Positions 12,048 to 23,623 of a stretch of DNA of 64,000 nt are shown piece after piece (the first letter of the stretch is position 1; every line of letters starts with the position of its first letter). This stretch comes from Cervus elaphus (Eukaryota; Chordata; Mammalia; Artiodactyla; Cervidae), in NCBI RefSeq assembly GCF_910594005.1, contig NC_057816.1:20539797-20603796 (forward strand), written 5' to 3'. The notes beneath the pieces are model-generated. The model was not told the DNA's origin and did not search any database. It worked only from the letters and a program-made list of their open reading frames with translations. The position numbers and the translations under genes are program-made.

Positions 12048-12590
12048 AAGGGATTGTCAAAACTACAGTGAGATACCACCCCACACCAATCAGAATGGCC
12101 ATCATTAAAAAATCTACACATAACAAAGGCTGAGAGGGTGTGGAATAAAGGGAACCCTCCTACACTGTTGGTAGGGATTTAAGTTGGTGCAACCACTATG
12201 AAGAACAGTATGGAGGCTCCTCAGAAAACTAAAAATAGAATTACCATATTATCCAGCGATCCCAGTCCTGCACAAAACTAATTCAAAATGATACATGCAT
12301 GCCAATATTCACAGCAGTACTATTTACAATAGCCAAGACATGGAAGCAAACCAAATGTCCACCAACAGATGAATGAATAAGAAGATGTGGTGAATATATA
12401 CAGTAGAATATTACTCAGTCATTAAAAAAGAACAAAACAATGCATTTGCAGCAACATGGATGCAAATGGAGATTATCATACTAAGTAAAGTAAGTCAGAA
12501 AGAGAAAGACAAATACAGGATTGAATGAAGTAATATGAACCCTTGTTTTTTAAAAACAAAAAAAAAATGATAGTTAAGACATAGATCTTC
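12048..12590 (+). mobile_element. L1 3'-end fragment
   Basis: Begins with the characteristic L1 segment 'ctacagtgagataccacccc' / 'caatcagaatggccatcatt', continues through 'ttcacagcagtactatttac' and 'gaaagagaaagacaaatac', and ends in an A-rich run near 12560. Sense orientation, 5'-truncated, no open frame. Confidence 0.85.
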
Positions 12591-12654
12591 CCCAAACAGA
12601 CCAAATCAGCTTGGGCGATTTGCTTTTACTTTCTTGTGCCTTGTTTTTTTTCTT

Positions 12655-12745
12655 TTCAGCCTTAACCTCTCCCTCTAACAATCTCTGGTCAGGGAACTAA
12701 GATCCCTCATGCCGTGTGGCATGGCCAAACAAATAAATTTTTAAA
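12655..12745 (+). mobile_element. CHR-type tRNA SINE, partial
   Basis: Only the 3' part is recognisable: 'ctggtcagggaactaagatc', 'ccctcatgccgtgtggcatg', then 'aacaaataaattttt'. The tRNA-like head is lost or replaced by pyrimidine-rich sequence. Confidence 0.6.
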
Positions 12746-12789
12746 ACATTTTTAATACATTGAATAAACCAGAACATTGAACATTGGGG

Positions 12790-12910
12790 CTAAAAGGGAG
12801 CACCTGAGGAATTGACTTCTAGTCCGAACCCTGCATTGACAGATGGGAGCTGAGTCTTGGAGATGGGAAGGGTCAGGCTCAAGGGCACACAGCTAAGAGT
12901 CAGCAGAAGC
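12790..12910 (-). mobile_element. MIR-like fragment, antisense
   Basis: Contains 'ttctagtccgaaccctgcat', 'gagctgagtcttggagatg' and 'agggcacacagctaagagtc', a diverged reverse-complement MIR or MIR3. It overlaps the end of a 266-codon minus-strand open frame, which argues against that frame being a gene. Confidence 0.4.
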
Positions 12911-14899
12911 AGCACCACATGGGTTCCTTCTGGGCCTGGGTGCTCACGGTCAGGACACAGCTTCCTGTGTCCAGAGCACCTCGTATAAAAGGGAACACGA
13001 CTCCCGGGACATCGTGGGGTCCGTGGTCCATGGCCCCGCCTCCAGCCCATCCCAGCGGTTCCCAAATTGCTGTCCTCTAAGAGTGTACATGGAAATTCTG
13101 TCCGCCCGTGACTGATGCCGACCGCTGCCTCTCGGGCCAATGACAGCCCATCACTGCTCTTCAGATGCGCTTTCTTCGTCTCATGCTGCTCCCTACCCTG
13201 CCCCCAAAATGGTTCAGGGACCACATATTCCAGTCCCGAAGACAGCGCCCCGAGACACAGAGGGAAGAGCGGGCTTAGCCCGGGCCCCTGGCCAGCCAGC
13301 AGCAGAGCCTTCCTGCTGGGACGACATGCGGGGTCCCAGCCTTCACGGGCTGCCCGATGGTCCCCTGTTTCCACCGACCCCCATGGCCACCGCCGAAGCC
13401 CACACTGTTCTTTCCCGTCCAGGTCAGACATCCAGCGGGCGGGATGGCTGGGCCCCTTCACAGGCACGCTCGCGCAAGTGTTTCTGGCAGCCCTTATCAG
13501 TGTGTTCTTGGCATCCAGAACTTGACTGAATGGATGGAGGATCCTCTCCCGGGCACTAATGAGCTCAGCGAAGGCTGGAGCTGGGGCCACAGGCTGATAA
13601 TCAGGAGGCGAAGGATTTATAGTGCCTTTGGAGTCACCCTGCCTCGGCCAGCCCCATTGTTTTTCATTAGAGCCCCGTGCTGTCCAGGATAACCTTGGCG
13701 GGCTGCGTGTCCTGGGGAGAGTCGAGAGAGGCTGGGAGAATCACAGGTTGCCCAGCCGCCCCAGCTCAGGCCAGGAAAGAAGTGGGAGAACTGGGAACTT
13801 GTACCCCTCACCCAGCCCTGGGAAGAACAGTCAGCCTCTCCCACATAAGCCCGCATAAATGTCCAGCACAGTTTCTGGAACATTCATGATATTGGCAAGC
13901 TTCTCTTCAGCCGTGTTTCAGAATCAAGGCTACAGACAGCTGCAGACAGCAGTGTGGAGGTTGAAGTCGTGTCCCAGCCCCTCTCTCCCAGCACAGGTCC
14001 AGGAGAAACAGACAATGAAGGGAAGTCCTGTCTTCCACACCTGTCTGTCCTGGCTTCTCTGTATTTCCAGTCCTGGTCCAAAAGAAGAAGATTGACTTCT
14101 TTCCAGCCCAACAGGGCTCAAAGTCCATGTGAACCTTGACAGGAGTTAGACAGTTGCCCCCAGTACTCCCAGTCTGGAGCAGCTGTGTCTGCCTTAGTCA
14201 CATCAATGCCTATAACCTTCCAGGTTAGCAGATGAGTTCTCAGGTCAACACCCAATGAGAGGACACGTAGCGAAAACACCTCCCACTGCCTGAGCCATAG
14301 TGATGCTCAGTAAAGTGTGGATGAATCCCACCTTCTTCTTCCAGACCTACTACATCCAGGGTGTCTTCTCCTGAGCGATTCTGCACCCCTATCAACATAT
14401 TTACAACTGAATTCACTAGCCCCCCAATCTGCTTCTTTCCCTGAGACAGAAGCGGCTCCCTCAGTTACCCATTCACCCCATCCTGCAGCCCAGGGAGAGG
14501 GGGGATCTTTATGCCTCTGTGCTCCTCATCTCCCATCAAACGCAATAGCTTGCTAGCTCAGTGCCGCCTCCAGTAGCTCCTAGAGCTTTAGTCTGATCCC
14601 TTATGAGCAGAATCCTCCAGATCAGTCTTCCTGCCTTCGGATTCTTCTCCTTTATCCCCCTGCCTCCCTGCTGCCACCGTGATCTTTCTCAAACTCAGAT
14701 CTGAGCCTGTGGGTCAACCTCAGGGATGGTTTCTTATCGGTGAAAACCTCTTAGCGTGCATGCGAGGGCCTGCACAGCTGGACCTACTGTGTTCTCCTGA
14801 GCATCCTACACACACAGGCCATGCGCCCATCACACCAGGCTCGCGGTGAGAGGGCGTGCAGAGCCCTGTGAGCTTCCCTCAAGGGTCCTGTTCATCCCC
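12911..14899. other. Unique GC-rich intron, no gene recognised
   Basis: 13240-13470 is moderately rich in CpG but I cannot support a promoter. 13540-13690 is non-repetitive and has spaced motifs such as 'ggctgataatcagg' and 'attgtttttcattagag', a weak regulatory candidate. The long minus-strand open frame (13590-12790) has no recognisable domain. Confidence 0.35.
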
Positions 14900-15050
14900 A
14901 CAGACAACCTGACAAGCATGGTTACCATTCTACAGGGAAGATGAGGTTCAGAGTGACTAGGCAGTTTCCCCAGTGGTGCACAGCAGTGGCGACAGAGCCA
15001 GAGATCCAGCCTGGACCTTGTAGCATCTGTCCTGTTCTTCCCGGAACGCG
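14900..15050 (-). mobile_element. MIR fragment, antisense
   Basis: 'ttaccattctacagggaaga', 'tgaggttcagagtgactagg', 'cagtggcgacagagccagag' follow the reverse-complement MIR core. Confidence 0.45.
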
Positions 15051-15155
15051 TTCTGACTTCTGTACTTTACCTACGCCATCCACATCCCAGGAAACATTCC
15101 CTCCTTGCCCTCATCTTGCCTACCCGTCCAGGCTATTTCCGAAGCCAGCCCTGGG

Positions 15156-15312
15156 ACTTCCCTGATGGTCCAGTGGTTAAGAAGCTACCTTCCACCGCAG
15201 GGGATGCCGTGTTGACCCCTAGTCAGAGAACTAAGATCCCACATTCCGCAGGGCAACTAAGTGTGCATGCTGTAACAAAGAGCCAAATAAATAAATTTTT
15301 TTTAAAAAAGGC
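15156..15312 (+). mobile_element. CHR-type tRNA SINE
   Basis: Sense copy starting 'gacttccctgatggtccagt', with the box-B-like region replaced by 'gttgacccctagtcagag', then 'aactaagatcccacattcc' and a tail 'aaataaataaatttttttt'. CHR SINEs are shared by ruminants and whales. Confidence 0.85.
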
Positions 15313-15361
15313 CAGTCCTTCTGTGACTCATTTCCCCCAAAAAGGAAAGCTCTTTCTTCCT

Positions 15362-15660
15362 TAAGACTTTCTTTATTATTATATAAATTTCAGATGTACA
15401 GCATAGTGATTCACAATTTTCAAAGGTTATACTTCATTTATAGTTATCAAAATATTAGCTCTATCCCCTGTATTGTAGGATATATCCTTGTGGCTTATTT
15501 ATTTTCTACCATCATTTGTACCTCGTAATCCACTACCCCTCCCCGCTTCCTCCTCCCTTCCTTTACCTACTGGTAATCACTAGTCTGTTCTCTGTAATCT
15601 TTGAGTCTATTTCTGTTTTGTTACATCCTTGAGACTTTCTTTATACCTCCTTTGGGGCAC
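15362..15660 (-). mobile_element. L1 3'-UTR fragment, antisense
   Basis: 'tcagatgtacagcatagtga', 'aggttatacttcatttatag' and 'ctactggtaatcactagtc' are reverse complements of the L1 3' UTR region. It lies between two CHR SINEs of opposite orientation. Confidence 0.65.
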
Positions 15661-15667
15661 TTTTTAT

Positions 15668-15820
15668 TTTAAGGTGTTTTTTTTTTTTTTTTTAATTTTT
15701 GGCTGCCCCAAGCGCCATGTGGGATCTTAGTTCCCTGACCAGTGTGATAGAACCTGTGCCCCCTGCAATGGAAGTGCAGATTCTTAACCACTGAACTGCC
15801 AGGGAAGTCCTGGGACACCT
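15668..15820 (-). mobile_element. CHR-type tRNA SINE, antisense
   Basis: A poly-T run (15678-15693) marks the reversed A-tail, followed by 'ttggctgccccaagcgccat', 'gatcttagttccctgaccag' and the reversed head 'ccactgaactgccagggaag'. Confidence 0.85.
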
Positions 15821-15829
15821 CTTATTTTA

Positions 15830-15965
15830 GTTCCCTGTGCATAGATTTGTCTCCTCCAGACACTAAGCTCCTTGTCATGGAAGATACCTCAGTCCCTCAT
15901 CAGCACCCCACACCTGGCCAGGGGTCTTGGAGGTTGTTGGGGTGAACCATCCCCTGCTTGTGGCC
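15830..15965 (+). mobile_element. L2-type ancient LINE fragment
   Basis: Sense L2 3'-end phrases: 'tgtctcctccagacactaag', 'ctccttgtcatggaagatac', 'catcagcaccccacacctgg'. Short and diverged. Confidence 0.45.
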
Positions 15966-18900
15966 CATGGCACATCATAGGTACCATTACACCCCATAAC
16001 AATCAGTTTTATTATTAGCCAGGGGGCTAGAATATAACCCCAAAACCCCCATGTGGGTCACAGTAGGATGTTCCAGAAATTTCCCAAAGCTCATCCTACT
16101 GGATTAGGAGCTGGGCATGTGCTGAGCCCCCAGAGAGCAGTAGAAGTCAAGGCTCAGGCTTCCAGGCACGACCGGAGCCATCCTGCCCTGGTCCCTCCCC
16201 ACCCCACAGCCGGGCGCTGTCCTGGTGTCAGCCGGCCGCTGAGCTGGCCCCTGCCTCCCCTTCCCTGCTTCCATCTGTCTGCTTCTCAGGACCAAGGGCC
16301 ACTTCCCTTAATCTCAGAAGAGGCAATTTGCATGCTCTGGGCTGGGAGAAAGCTAGCGACAAATAGTCCCGGCACAACTATTCTTAAACCTTCCCCAATT
16401 GGTCACTAATAACAGAGCAGACGGTGACATCTGAGCCTTTTCTGCATGGCTGGGCAGGCAGCTCCAGGAGACTGAAGCCGGCAGAGGCAGGGCTGCAGGG
16501 GGCTCAGGTGTTCACATCCCTCACCTGCGTGGCTCATGGCGAGAAGCAGGTTCTAATCGGTCCAGCTTCAGGCTTGCAGAGCTTCCTTTCCCAGCTCTGG
16601 GACCCCCTCGTAGCTCCAGCTTTAACAGTCCTGGGCTCAGGAAAGGCTCACGAGTAGTGATGAAAACTACAAAAATAAGGCACCCAGAGGGAGGAGAGGA
16701 GGAGGTCGCGCACGCCCCACACCATCTCCTGACCACCTCCAGTCTGACCTCTGAGCACGACTGAGATGGGGGATCGCAGGGCACATGTGGACGTCAGCGC
16801 CCCTGCTCCGCCCATCAGGCTCCATCCAGTGCGATTTGCTCTGAGCCTGTCTCTCCTGTTACCCTAACTAACCCCACACCCCTTGCTCTCTGCACTAGTC
16901 CACACTGACCCCACAGACGGCTGCCTCTCACGCCACCTGACCACCTGACCACCAGATCGGTGACTGGGGAGAGACACAAACACGTGTGCCTCTAGGGGCA
17001 GCAACAGACTTAGGTCGCTGGAGCGCCAGGCTGTCCCCAGAAGGTCAGGGCTGAGAGTTACGGCTGGTGGGGTTGGGTGAGCACCCTCCTCGGAGTCTGG
17101 CATGGAGGACCCCGGGCACTATGGGACCTCTTTCTACCTGTTCCCTGCCCCCACGCCCCCTCCCCACACACACACACAGACTCAGAGTCAGGCAACAGCG
17201 CCGGGAACCCCTGGGACCTTAAAGGCTGTCCAGACCACAGTCCCTTCCAGGAGTCTCCACAGCAACCCTGACAGCAGACAGAAGCCTTGACCTTCTCAGC
17301 ATGTTTAGTCCCAGGAAACATTCCACCCCCCAAAATTCTAAACCAGAGGCTTTCAAATATTCAAAAGAATGAGAAGAGTTTATTTGACCAAAATGGTGAG
17401 TGGTTGACAAGGAATAGAAACAGAAAAGGTCTGGCTAGAGAAGGGGTGGGGCCTGGAAGCCAACTGATTCAACCCCATCAACGTACATGCACGCACACAC
17501 ACATGCACACACACACATGCACACACGTGTGGACACACATGCATGCGCACACTGAGGTAGCCAGGTCCCCGGAACACTGATGTAAAGACATCACTCCTGG
17601 TGGGATGGTCCTCCCAACCTCAGCCAGCAGAGTGCCTCTCCCCTCCCCAGGAGGTAGCTGGGAATTCAGAGGTGACCTCAGATCAGGGGCCAGAGGTGTG
17701 TGAGCTCATAGACAGTCATGGGGTCTTCAGCATTTTAAATGTTCTACTGGAAGACAGTGGGGACCTCCCAGAGCCAGATGGTGATGGCTCACTCCATGTT
17801 AATGTGACCTGCGGTGAGTCCTCAAAAAAGAGACTGCAGTAAGGGGCCATGTGGTCAGGGCTAAGAGGGGCGGCCCCTCTGGGGAGCCTGATGGGCTGGT
17901 GCAGATGAGGGAGTGAGGGGGGTAGTGGGGGGTGGGCGTTGAGGACAGTCTGGAGAAGTCGTGAGAGATGCTGAGAGGAGAGCAGAGGGCAGGGAGCAGC
18001 CGGCAGCAGGACAGGGCAGCAGGGCCAGGGGAGGGGAGGCTCGGAGCTGGGCTGGTACGGGGGGTGAGGGGGCCCCGGGGGCTTCTTCCAGTGCCTCCCC
18101 CCGCCTCAGGCCAGGCAGCAGCTGCACCTGTCCCTCCTCGTGCTGAGGAGCTGAGAGTCCTGCCACCACCTGCCGCCACCTCATCCTTTCTCCCCTCATC
18201 GACAGCCCGGCCTCCGCCCCCATCTGGACTCAGAACACGAGGAACACACACGTGACTCAAAGCCTGGGGCTCCCTAGAGCCCACCCTGCTCTTCATCCTT
18301 CCCTCCAGAGGTGGCCCCTGCTTCCTGAGGTTTGGAGAGAAGGCTCCCAAAGCCCCCACCTGCTCAGACTTCCACCTCCGCTCCCGCCCCTGGCCTGCTG
18401 AGCTGGGGGCTCTGTGAGAGCCAGACCCTAATCCTGACTCAGTGAACCTTGGGGGGTCATATCTCCCCTTTCTGGGCTCAGTGTGGAGACACAGGCTCCT
18501 CCCCGCCCCGCCTCGGTGTGGTAGAGGCAAGTCGCAGAGTTGGTGAGCTGCTGTCTTGGCATGGGCAGGTCACAGCTGCCTGGCATGCCACGAGACACAC
18601 GGGCCAGGGAAAGTGACCTCAGGGGCTCTGAAACGACCCTGGAGGGCCTCTTCCTTCCTGGGATGGGACCATCCTCCAGGGAGGGGCATAGGAAAGATGG
18701 CCTGTGACCACCACCAGGACCACACCCCACCCTCCCCCTGACCCCTCAAATGCAGGAGCGTTCCAGATGGGTTTCCTCCCTGGCCCTCTCCTTTGACGTT
18801 TCTGGAGACTTTTCAGTTCCGTCAAGAGCAGGGGAAGAGGGTCTCAGGTGGGTCTGTGCGTCCCTGGGGGCTGAGGACTGTCTAGTAAAGGACCGCAGGC

Positions 18901-19194
18901 TGTGGCTCTGACACAGGACTGCTGGCCTGCGGTCCCTTCTCCATCGTTCAGTGCCCTGGGCTCCTAGCGACCGCATCTTCCCGTGGGTCTCATGGGGATC
19001 CCATTCCATAGGACTAACTGTGGAGAGAATTCAAACAACCCCTGTAAACCTCTCAATTCACGTGGTTCATTCAATGGAAGCCAGCTATTTATTAATTCTA
19101 TGAGAATAAAAATACTATTTATAATACATAACTAGCTACATAATAATATTTACATAATCATAGTATTATATTTTTAAAGATTTTTTGATGTGGA
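15966..19194. other. Unique GC-rich intron, no gene recognised
   Basis: No recent repeat apart from the CA-rich runs listed separately. 16315-16420 is a non-repetitive patch with an octamer-like 'caatttgcatgctctg'. 17960-18120 is strongly purine- and G-rich. Several open frames of 60-240 codons overlap each other on both strands, as expected by chance in GC-rich DNA, and none shows a domain. Confidence 0.35.
17484..17552. repeat. Imperfect CA microsatellite
   Basis: Alternating purine-pyrimidine sequence built from CA with ATG and GTG interruptions ('acacacacatgcacacac' and similar). A shorter pure CA run lies at 17163-17178. Likely length-polymorphic. Confidence 0.8.
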
Positions 19195-19365
19195 CCATTT
19201 TTAAAGTCTTTATTGAATTTGTTACAGTGTTGCTTCTGTTTTATGTTTTGGTTTTTTGGCATCAAGGCATGTGGGATCCTAGCTCCCTGATCAGGGATTG
19301 AGCCTGTACCCCCTACAGTGGAAATGCAGGGTCTTAACCATCGGACCTCCAGGAAAGGCCCAATA
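19195..19365 (-). mobile_element. CHR-type tRNA SINE, antisense
   Basis: Reversed SINE: 'ggcatcaaggcatgtgggat', 'cctagctccctgatcagg', 'gattgagcctgtacccc', 'cttaaccatcggacctccag'. The reversed tail is a mixed T-rich stretch rather than pure poly-T. Confidence 0.75.
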
Positions 19366-19680
19366 ATAATAGTATTATACTAATAACTATGACACTAATT
19401 ATATTAATACAGTATTGCTAATAAGTAATATTATATATGTAATAATATACCACCTTGTGTATAATAATATATTATATGTAATAATATTATAGATTATATG
19501 TAGCATATAATAACGCTATATGTTAATATATAATTAATAATATAATTAATATTGTAATATATAATATGTTGATTAATTAATAATTAATATATAATTAATA
19601 TAATATAGTTATTAATATAGCTATAATACTATATTGTTAATTTAATAATAACTGTATATTAATATATAATAACTCTTTGC
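19366..19680. repeat. AT-rich low-complexity tract
   Basis: About 300 bases almost entirely of A and T, built from overlapping TAATA, ATATTA and TTAATA words. It starts right after one SINE and ends in another, so it probably grew from a SINE tail. Hairpin-prone and likely polymorphic. Confidence 0.85.
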
Positions 19681-19772
19681 AACACTATGGACTGTAGCCC
19701 TCCAGGCTCCTCTGTCCATGGGATTCTCCAGGCAAGAATCTTGGAGTGGGCTGCCATTTCCTTCTCCAATAT
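19671..19772 (-). mobile_element. Bov-tA fragment, antisense (BovA part)
   Basis: Holds 'ctctttgcaacactatggac' through 'tgccatttccttctccaa', that is the reversed BovA body without the tRNA head. It joins the AT-rich tract on its left. Confidence 0.75.
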
Positions 19773-19799
19773 AATAACGAGTTGTACAATAATAAGTGC

Positions 19800-19962
19800 T
19801 ATGCTGTGCTTAGTCGCTCAGTCACGTCCAACTCTTTGGGACCCCTTGGACTGCAGCCTGCCAGACTCCTCTGTCCATGGGGATTCTCAGGCAAGAATAC
19901 TGGAGTGGGTTGCCATGCCGTCCTCCAAGGGATCTTTCCGACCCAGAGATTGAACAGACAGA
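19800..19962 (-). mobile_element. Bov-tA SINE, antisense, head-truncated
   Basis: 'gcttagtcgctcagtcacgt' to 'gacccagagattgaac' is a reversed Bov-tA. The tRNA head is cut short where the L1 fragment begins. Confidence 0.8.
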
Positions 19963-20340
19963 GAAAGACTAATATCATATGCTATCACTTATATATGGAA
20001 GCTAAAAACATGATACAAATGAGCTTATTTATAAAACAGAATTGCAGACATAGAAAACAAACTTATGGTTATCAAGGCGAAAAGTGGGGGAGGGATAAGT
20101 TAGGAGTTTGGGATTAACAGATAGACAACTACTATATATAAAATAGACCTGCTGTATAGCATAGGGAACTATATTCAATATCTTGTTATAACTTATCATA
20201 GAAAAGAATCTGAAAAAGAATATACAAATATATATAAGATGGAATCTCTTTGCCGTACACCTGAAATGAACACAACATTGTAAATCAACTATATGCCAGT
20301 TTTTAAAAAAAAATAATAAGTAATTAAATAAAAATAAAGC
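19963..20340 (+). mobile_element. L1 3'-UTR fragment
   Basis: Sense L1 tail: 'atgctatcacttatatatgg', 'cttatggttatcaaggcg', 'cctgctgtatagcatagg', 'cgtacacctgaaatgaacac', 'caacattgtaaatcaactat', ending in an A-rich tail with AATAA units. Confidence 0.85.
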
Positions 20341-21002
20341 CTGAGAAGGAAGGTCACATGAGCTGCCGGGCTCCACACTAGGAGAAGGCCATTGGACAAG
20401 ATGGGAAGCTGAGGCAGAAACCTGGCGGGGTTGGGTCCACAGTGAGAGCAGGACCCTGGGGGGTGCAGCAGACCCTCTGCTTGGATCAGAGCTGCCAGAT
20501 GCTGAGGGGGCTGCGGAGGCCACAGGTGTGAGCGCCCGGAGGGACAGACCAGGTCACATTCGCCCCCTTCTCACCAAACAATGCAATTTCTGCCTCCTGG
20601 CAGTCTCAATAAGTGTGTGCTGAATAAATGAAGCATCTTGAGGAGCTTCTTGCCTATGCAATATAATGCCCAGGAGGTTATGGAAAATGATCCTTTGCCT
20701 TTCACCTCTCTGGACTGGAAAGTCACAAGAGAAGGAACTAGTGAGGAGATTCTTCAGATAAGAACCTCCCTCCATGGTCTGCCCGTCGCATCCCCAGGGG
20801 ATCCTCAGCCTGAAGGGGAGGCCCCTGAACCTGTCCCACTGGTCCATCCCTTCACCTCCTCTCCATCTTCAGCGCTGTAAACTTCATCTCCTCTAGAAGT
20901 GACACCCAGCTTAGGTTCTACTTGAGAAAGCATCTCATTGATTTGAAAGAGAAAATCATTCTTAGTGACTTGAATTTAATGTGCAAAAATTAAAACTTTG
21001 CT

Positions 21003-21135
21003 GAGGACTTCCTTGCCAGTCCATTGGTTAAGACTCCGTGCTTCCACTACAGGGGTTACAAGTTCGATCCCTGGTCAGGGGAACTAAGATTTCACATGCC
21101 AGCTGGTACAGCCAGAATAAACATGATGAAAAGGC
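21003..21135 (+). mobile_element. CHR-type tRNA SINE
   Basis: 'gaggacttccttgccagtcc', 'ggttaagactccgtgcttcc', 'gttcgatccctggtcagggg', 'aactaagatttcacatgcc'. The box-B-like 'gttcgatcc' is intact; the A-tail is short. Confidence 0.85.
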
Positions 21136-21898
21136 AAATTGTCAGAGTGCACCCTCCCCCCAAATAATTTGCAAACCATGTCTTTTGGGGCAGCCTGTTG
21201 AGACTATCCTTGGTACCAATCTCCCTCCAGAAACATTCTTTCTGTGGAAAAGTTGAGGGGATCCAAACAGACAACATATGAGAGCCGAAAGCATTCTCTG
21301 AATCCTGGTCAGGGGACCCCAGTCCACTGGAGGCTCGCTCCTGTTCCCTTCCTTTCAGGCTCCTTTCTGTTGGCCCTGCCCCAACTCCTGGCTCTGAGGC
21401 AGCCTCCAAGGAGAAGTAGTGACGGCTCAGTGTCCACCTCCACACCTGCTTCCCGGGACCTTCCCCTCCCAGCCCCGCCAGCCCCGGTCTCCATGGTGAC
21501 AGCCCTTCTTCTCCCTGGGGGACCGCCACCCCCGCCATCCTCAGGCTTCTCACCCTCAACCCGGCCCATACCTCCACCTGGGATGCCCCCTGTGCCCCAG
21601 CTTTCTAAGTCCCCTTGCTGATACCAAGAGGAAGCAAGGGGGTGCTCCCACCAGAGGCCTCCCTGTTCACGGGCGTTCCTGGGGCTCAGGCTCTGCTGCG
21701 GAGGGCTTGTTCATCTCAACCCCCACCCCCACCCCTGGCTCCCAGCTGACAACCTGATAATTCTCTCTGATCACACAATCTCTGGCAGCTATGGTGGCTG
21801 TCTTGACACTGTCCTTCTTGCAAGAAAGGTTTCGAGATAAAAGAATGCACTGTGAAATCGTCATCAGAGCCTTGGAGAAGGGGCCTGGGAGAGGACTG

Positions 21899-22110
21899 GT
21901 CTGCCGCCCACGCAGCCTCTCTGTCATCCCAGCTCCTCCCTCTCCCCCTCCTCCCCCTCTCCTCCCTGCCGTCTTCCCTTGTCTCTCTCCTCCTCTCCAC
22001 TTTCTCTCCTGCTCGCCCCAGCCCCTCACCCTCTGGTTCCTTCTCCACTCTCTTCCTCCCTGTCTCCTCTCATCTCTTCTCTCCTTCTCTCTCTCTTGTT
22101 TGGTGCCAGA
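21899..22110. repeat. Polypyrimidine tract
   Basis: Roughly 210 bases dominated by CT, CCT and CTC words on the plus strand, with few purines, followed 30 bases later by an A/G-rich run (22139-22172). Such tracts can adopt triplex structures. Whether it matters for splicing is unknown; it is about 2.1 kb upstream of exon A, too far to be its own pyrimidine tract. Confidence 0.75.
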
Positions 22111-22617
22111 AGCAGTCTAATTACAACAGAGAACTTGAAGAGACAGAAAAAGAAGAAAAAGAAAAAAAAACACACCCCACCACGCAGAGCTGATGAAAAT
22201 GTCCTATGAAATCTAATTTGTAAAGCTCAAATCAGAATAAAAAGTGTTACTCCCACAATTCAGGGCCAATTTGATTTTTAATGAGATTCCTCAGAGACCC
22301 AGCCAAGATCTCATCAAGTTGAAAACCTACCACCTTCCCGCCTTCCACACACTCTCTGCGCAGCGTGGACCTCTGTCTCTGCCCGGCTGCCATCCCCACT
22401 GCCACTCAGGGACATTCCCCAGGGGCTCCCTGCTCAGGGCCATCTCTTGCTGAGAGCTGGGCCCCAGTCTGGAGCCCTGTGTCCTCAGATGGGCAGCAGC
22501 CAGTGTCCGAGACCTGTGTGGCCACCCCGACTCTCCCAGTGGAGGAAGAGCCTGCCCACTAGGCCCTGTTTTCCTCAGCTGTGTATCTGTGTCTGCAGAG
22601 TAGGGCGCGGGGAAAAA

Positions 22618-22770
22618 ATACAAGCTTAGAAGTCAAAAACCTCAGATCAAACCCCATTCGTTAGCCGTGTGACCTTGGGCAGGTCAGTTTGCCTCTCTGA
22701 TCTGGGTTTCTTTGGTGTAAAATGGGAGCGGTTCTGCTCTGAATGGTAATCACTAGGTTACAGGAGAGAC
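22618..22770 (+). mobile_element. MIR fragment
   Basis: Well-kept sense core: 'acctcagatcaaaccccatt', 'agccgtgtgaccttgggcag', 'gtcagtttgcctctctgatc', 'ggtgtaaaatgggagcgg'. Confidence 0.65.
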
Positions 22771-23149
22771 TGCACGTGAAGCACAGATGGCGCTGTGGGC
22801 CGGGAGCTCGGTGGACATCAAGGTCCCATGTCCCGCTGTCCGTTCAGCTGTGGCTTCCCAGGACACGTAGCTCACAAGACATCCCCTTCTTTAGCAATCC
22901 CTCCAGGTCCAGGCATAGCGATCCGCTCGCTGTAGATGAGAACACAGGCCTTAGAGCCAGAGAGTCTTTGATGCACAGCCCAAGGTCCTGCCGCTAGAGA
23001 CTCCCTGGACAGGCTAGTACCCTCCAAGCCTACGGGCGCTGAGTCCCTGTGACACGGGTTGATCAGGCTCCACACGGGTGCTGTGGGCACGTGACAGCCA
23101 CGGGAAGGTACACAGGGCCCTTGTGAGTAACTAACAGGCGAGGCTTCTG

Positions 23150-23310
23150 TTCATAGTTATCCCTCCCTTGGGCCTCATGTCCTCATCTGGAAAATGGGGA
23201 TAAAAACAGCAGCAACCTCATAGGTTGTTATGAAGATGAGCATATTAACAAGCTGATAGTTTTAAATCTCAGAACAACGCCTGGCGTATTGTACCTACTG
23301 TGGGTGTGTC
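23150..23310 (+). mobile_element. MIR fragment
   Basis: 'gggcctcatgtcctcatctg', 'gaaaatggggataaaaacag', 'cctcataggttgttatgaag', then 'aacaacgcctggcgtattg' reproduce the MIR 3' half in sense. Confidence 0.65.
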
Positions 23311-23503
23311 TGTTCACCTTAGTCATGAACTGGCCAGGGTAGATGGTTCGGGGAGGGGTGTGTGGGGAGGGGTGGGGTCACACTGATGCTCTGCTTCCGA
23401 GTGACAGTGAGGCTGGAGTAGGGTCTGCTGCAGAAAAGACAGGGACAGGAGGACGGGTGGAGACAATGACCTGCTCCCTCAGCCACATCATCTGCCACAC
23501 TCA

Positions 23504-23623
23504 ACCTGGACCCACTGTGTGCCCCTGAACTCCACCTGGGCCTGCTGTGTGCCCTTGGATTCCACATGGGCCCACGGTGTAACCTGGAGCTACACCTGAG
23601 CCTACTGTGTGACCTCAGGCACG
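23504..23623. repeat. Four-copy 30-bp tandem repeat
   Basis: Four head-to-tail units of exactly 30 bases start at 23504, 23534, 23564 and 23594. Each begins ACCTG or ACATG and contains a conserved CC(C/T)(A/G)C(T/G)GTGT core. Divergence between units shows it is old. There are no spacers, so it is a minisatellite and not a CRISPR-like array. The last unit merges into another MIR core (from about 23612). Confidence 0.9.

Noticed and set aside
13240..13470. Possible CpG-island promoter
   Set aside because: CpG density is only moderate, there is no transcription-start evidence, and no downstream first exon can be recognised.
12790..13590. 266-codon minus-strand open frame, the longest that is not a retroelement
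   Set aside because: No recognisable domain, low-complexity Gly/Pro/Arg-rich composition typical of GC-rich DNA, competing frames on the other strand, and its end overlaps a MIR-like repeat.
17799..18530. 243-codon minus-strand frame
   Set aside because: Gly/Ser/Pro/Arg low-complexity product, overlapped by open frames in other frames of the same GC-rich block; no domain.
23504..23623. Possible CRISPR-like array
   Set aside because: Units are directly adjacent with no spacers, diverge from each other, and the DNA is mammalian. It is a minisatellite.
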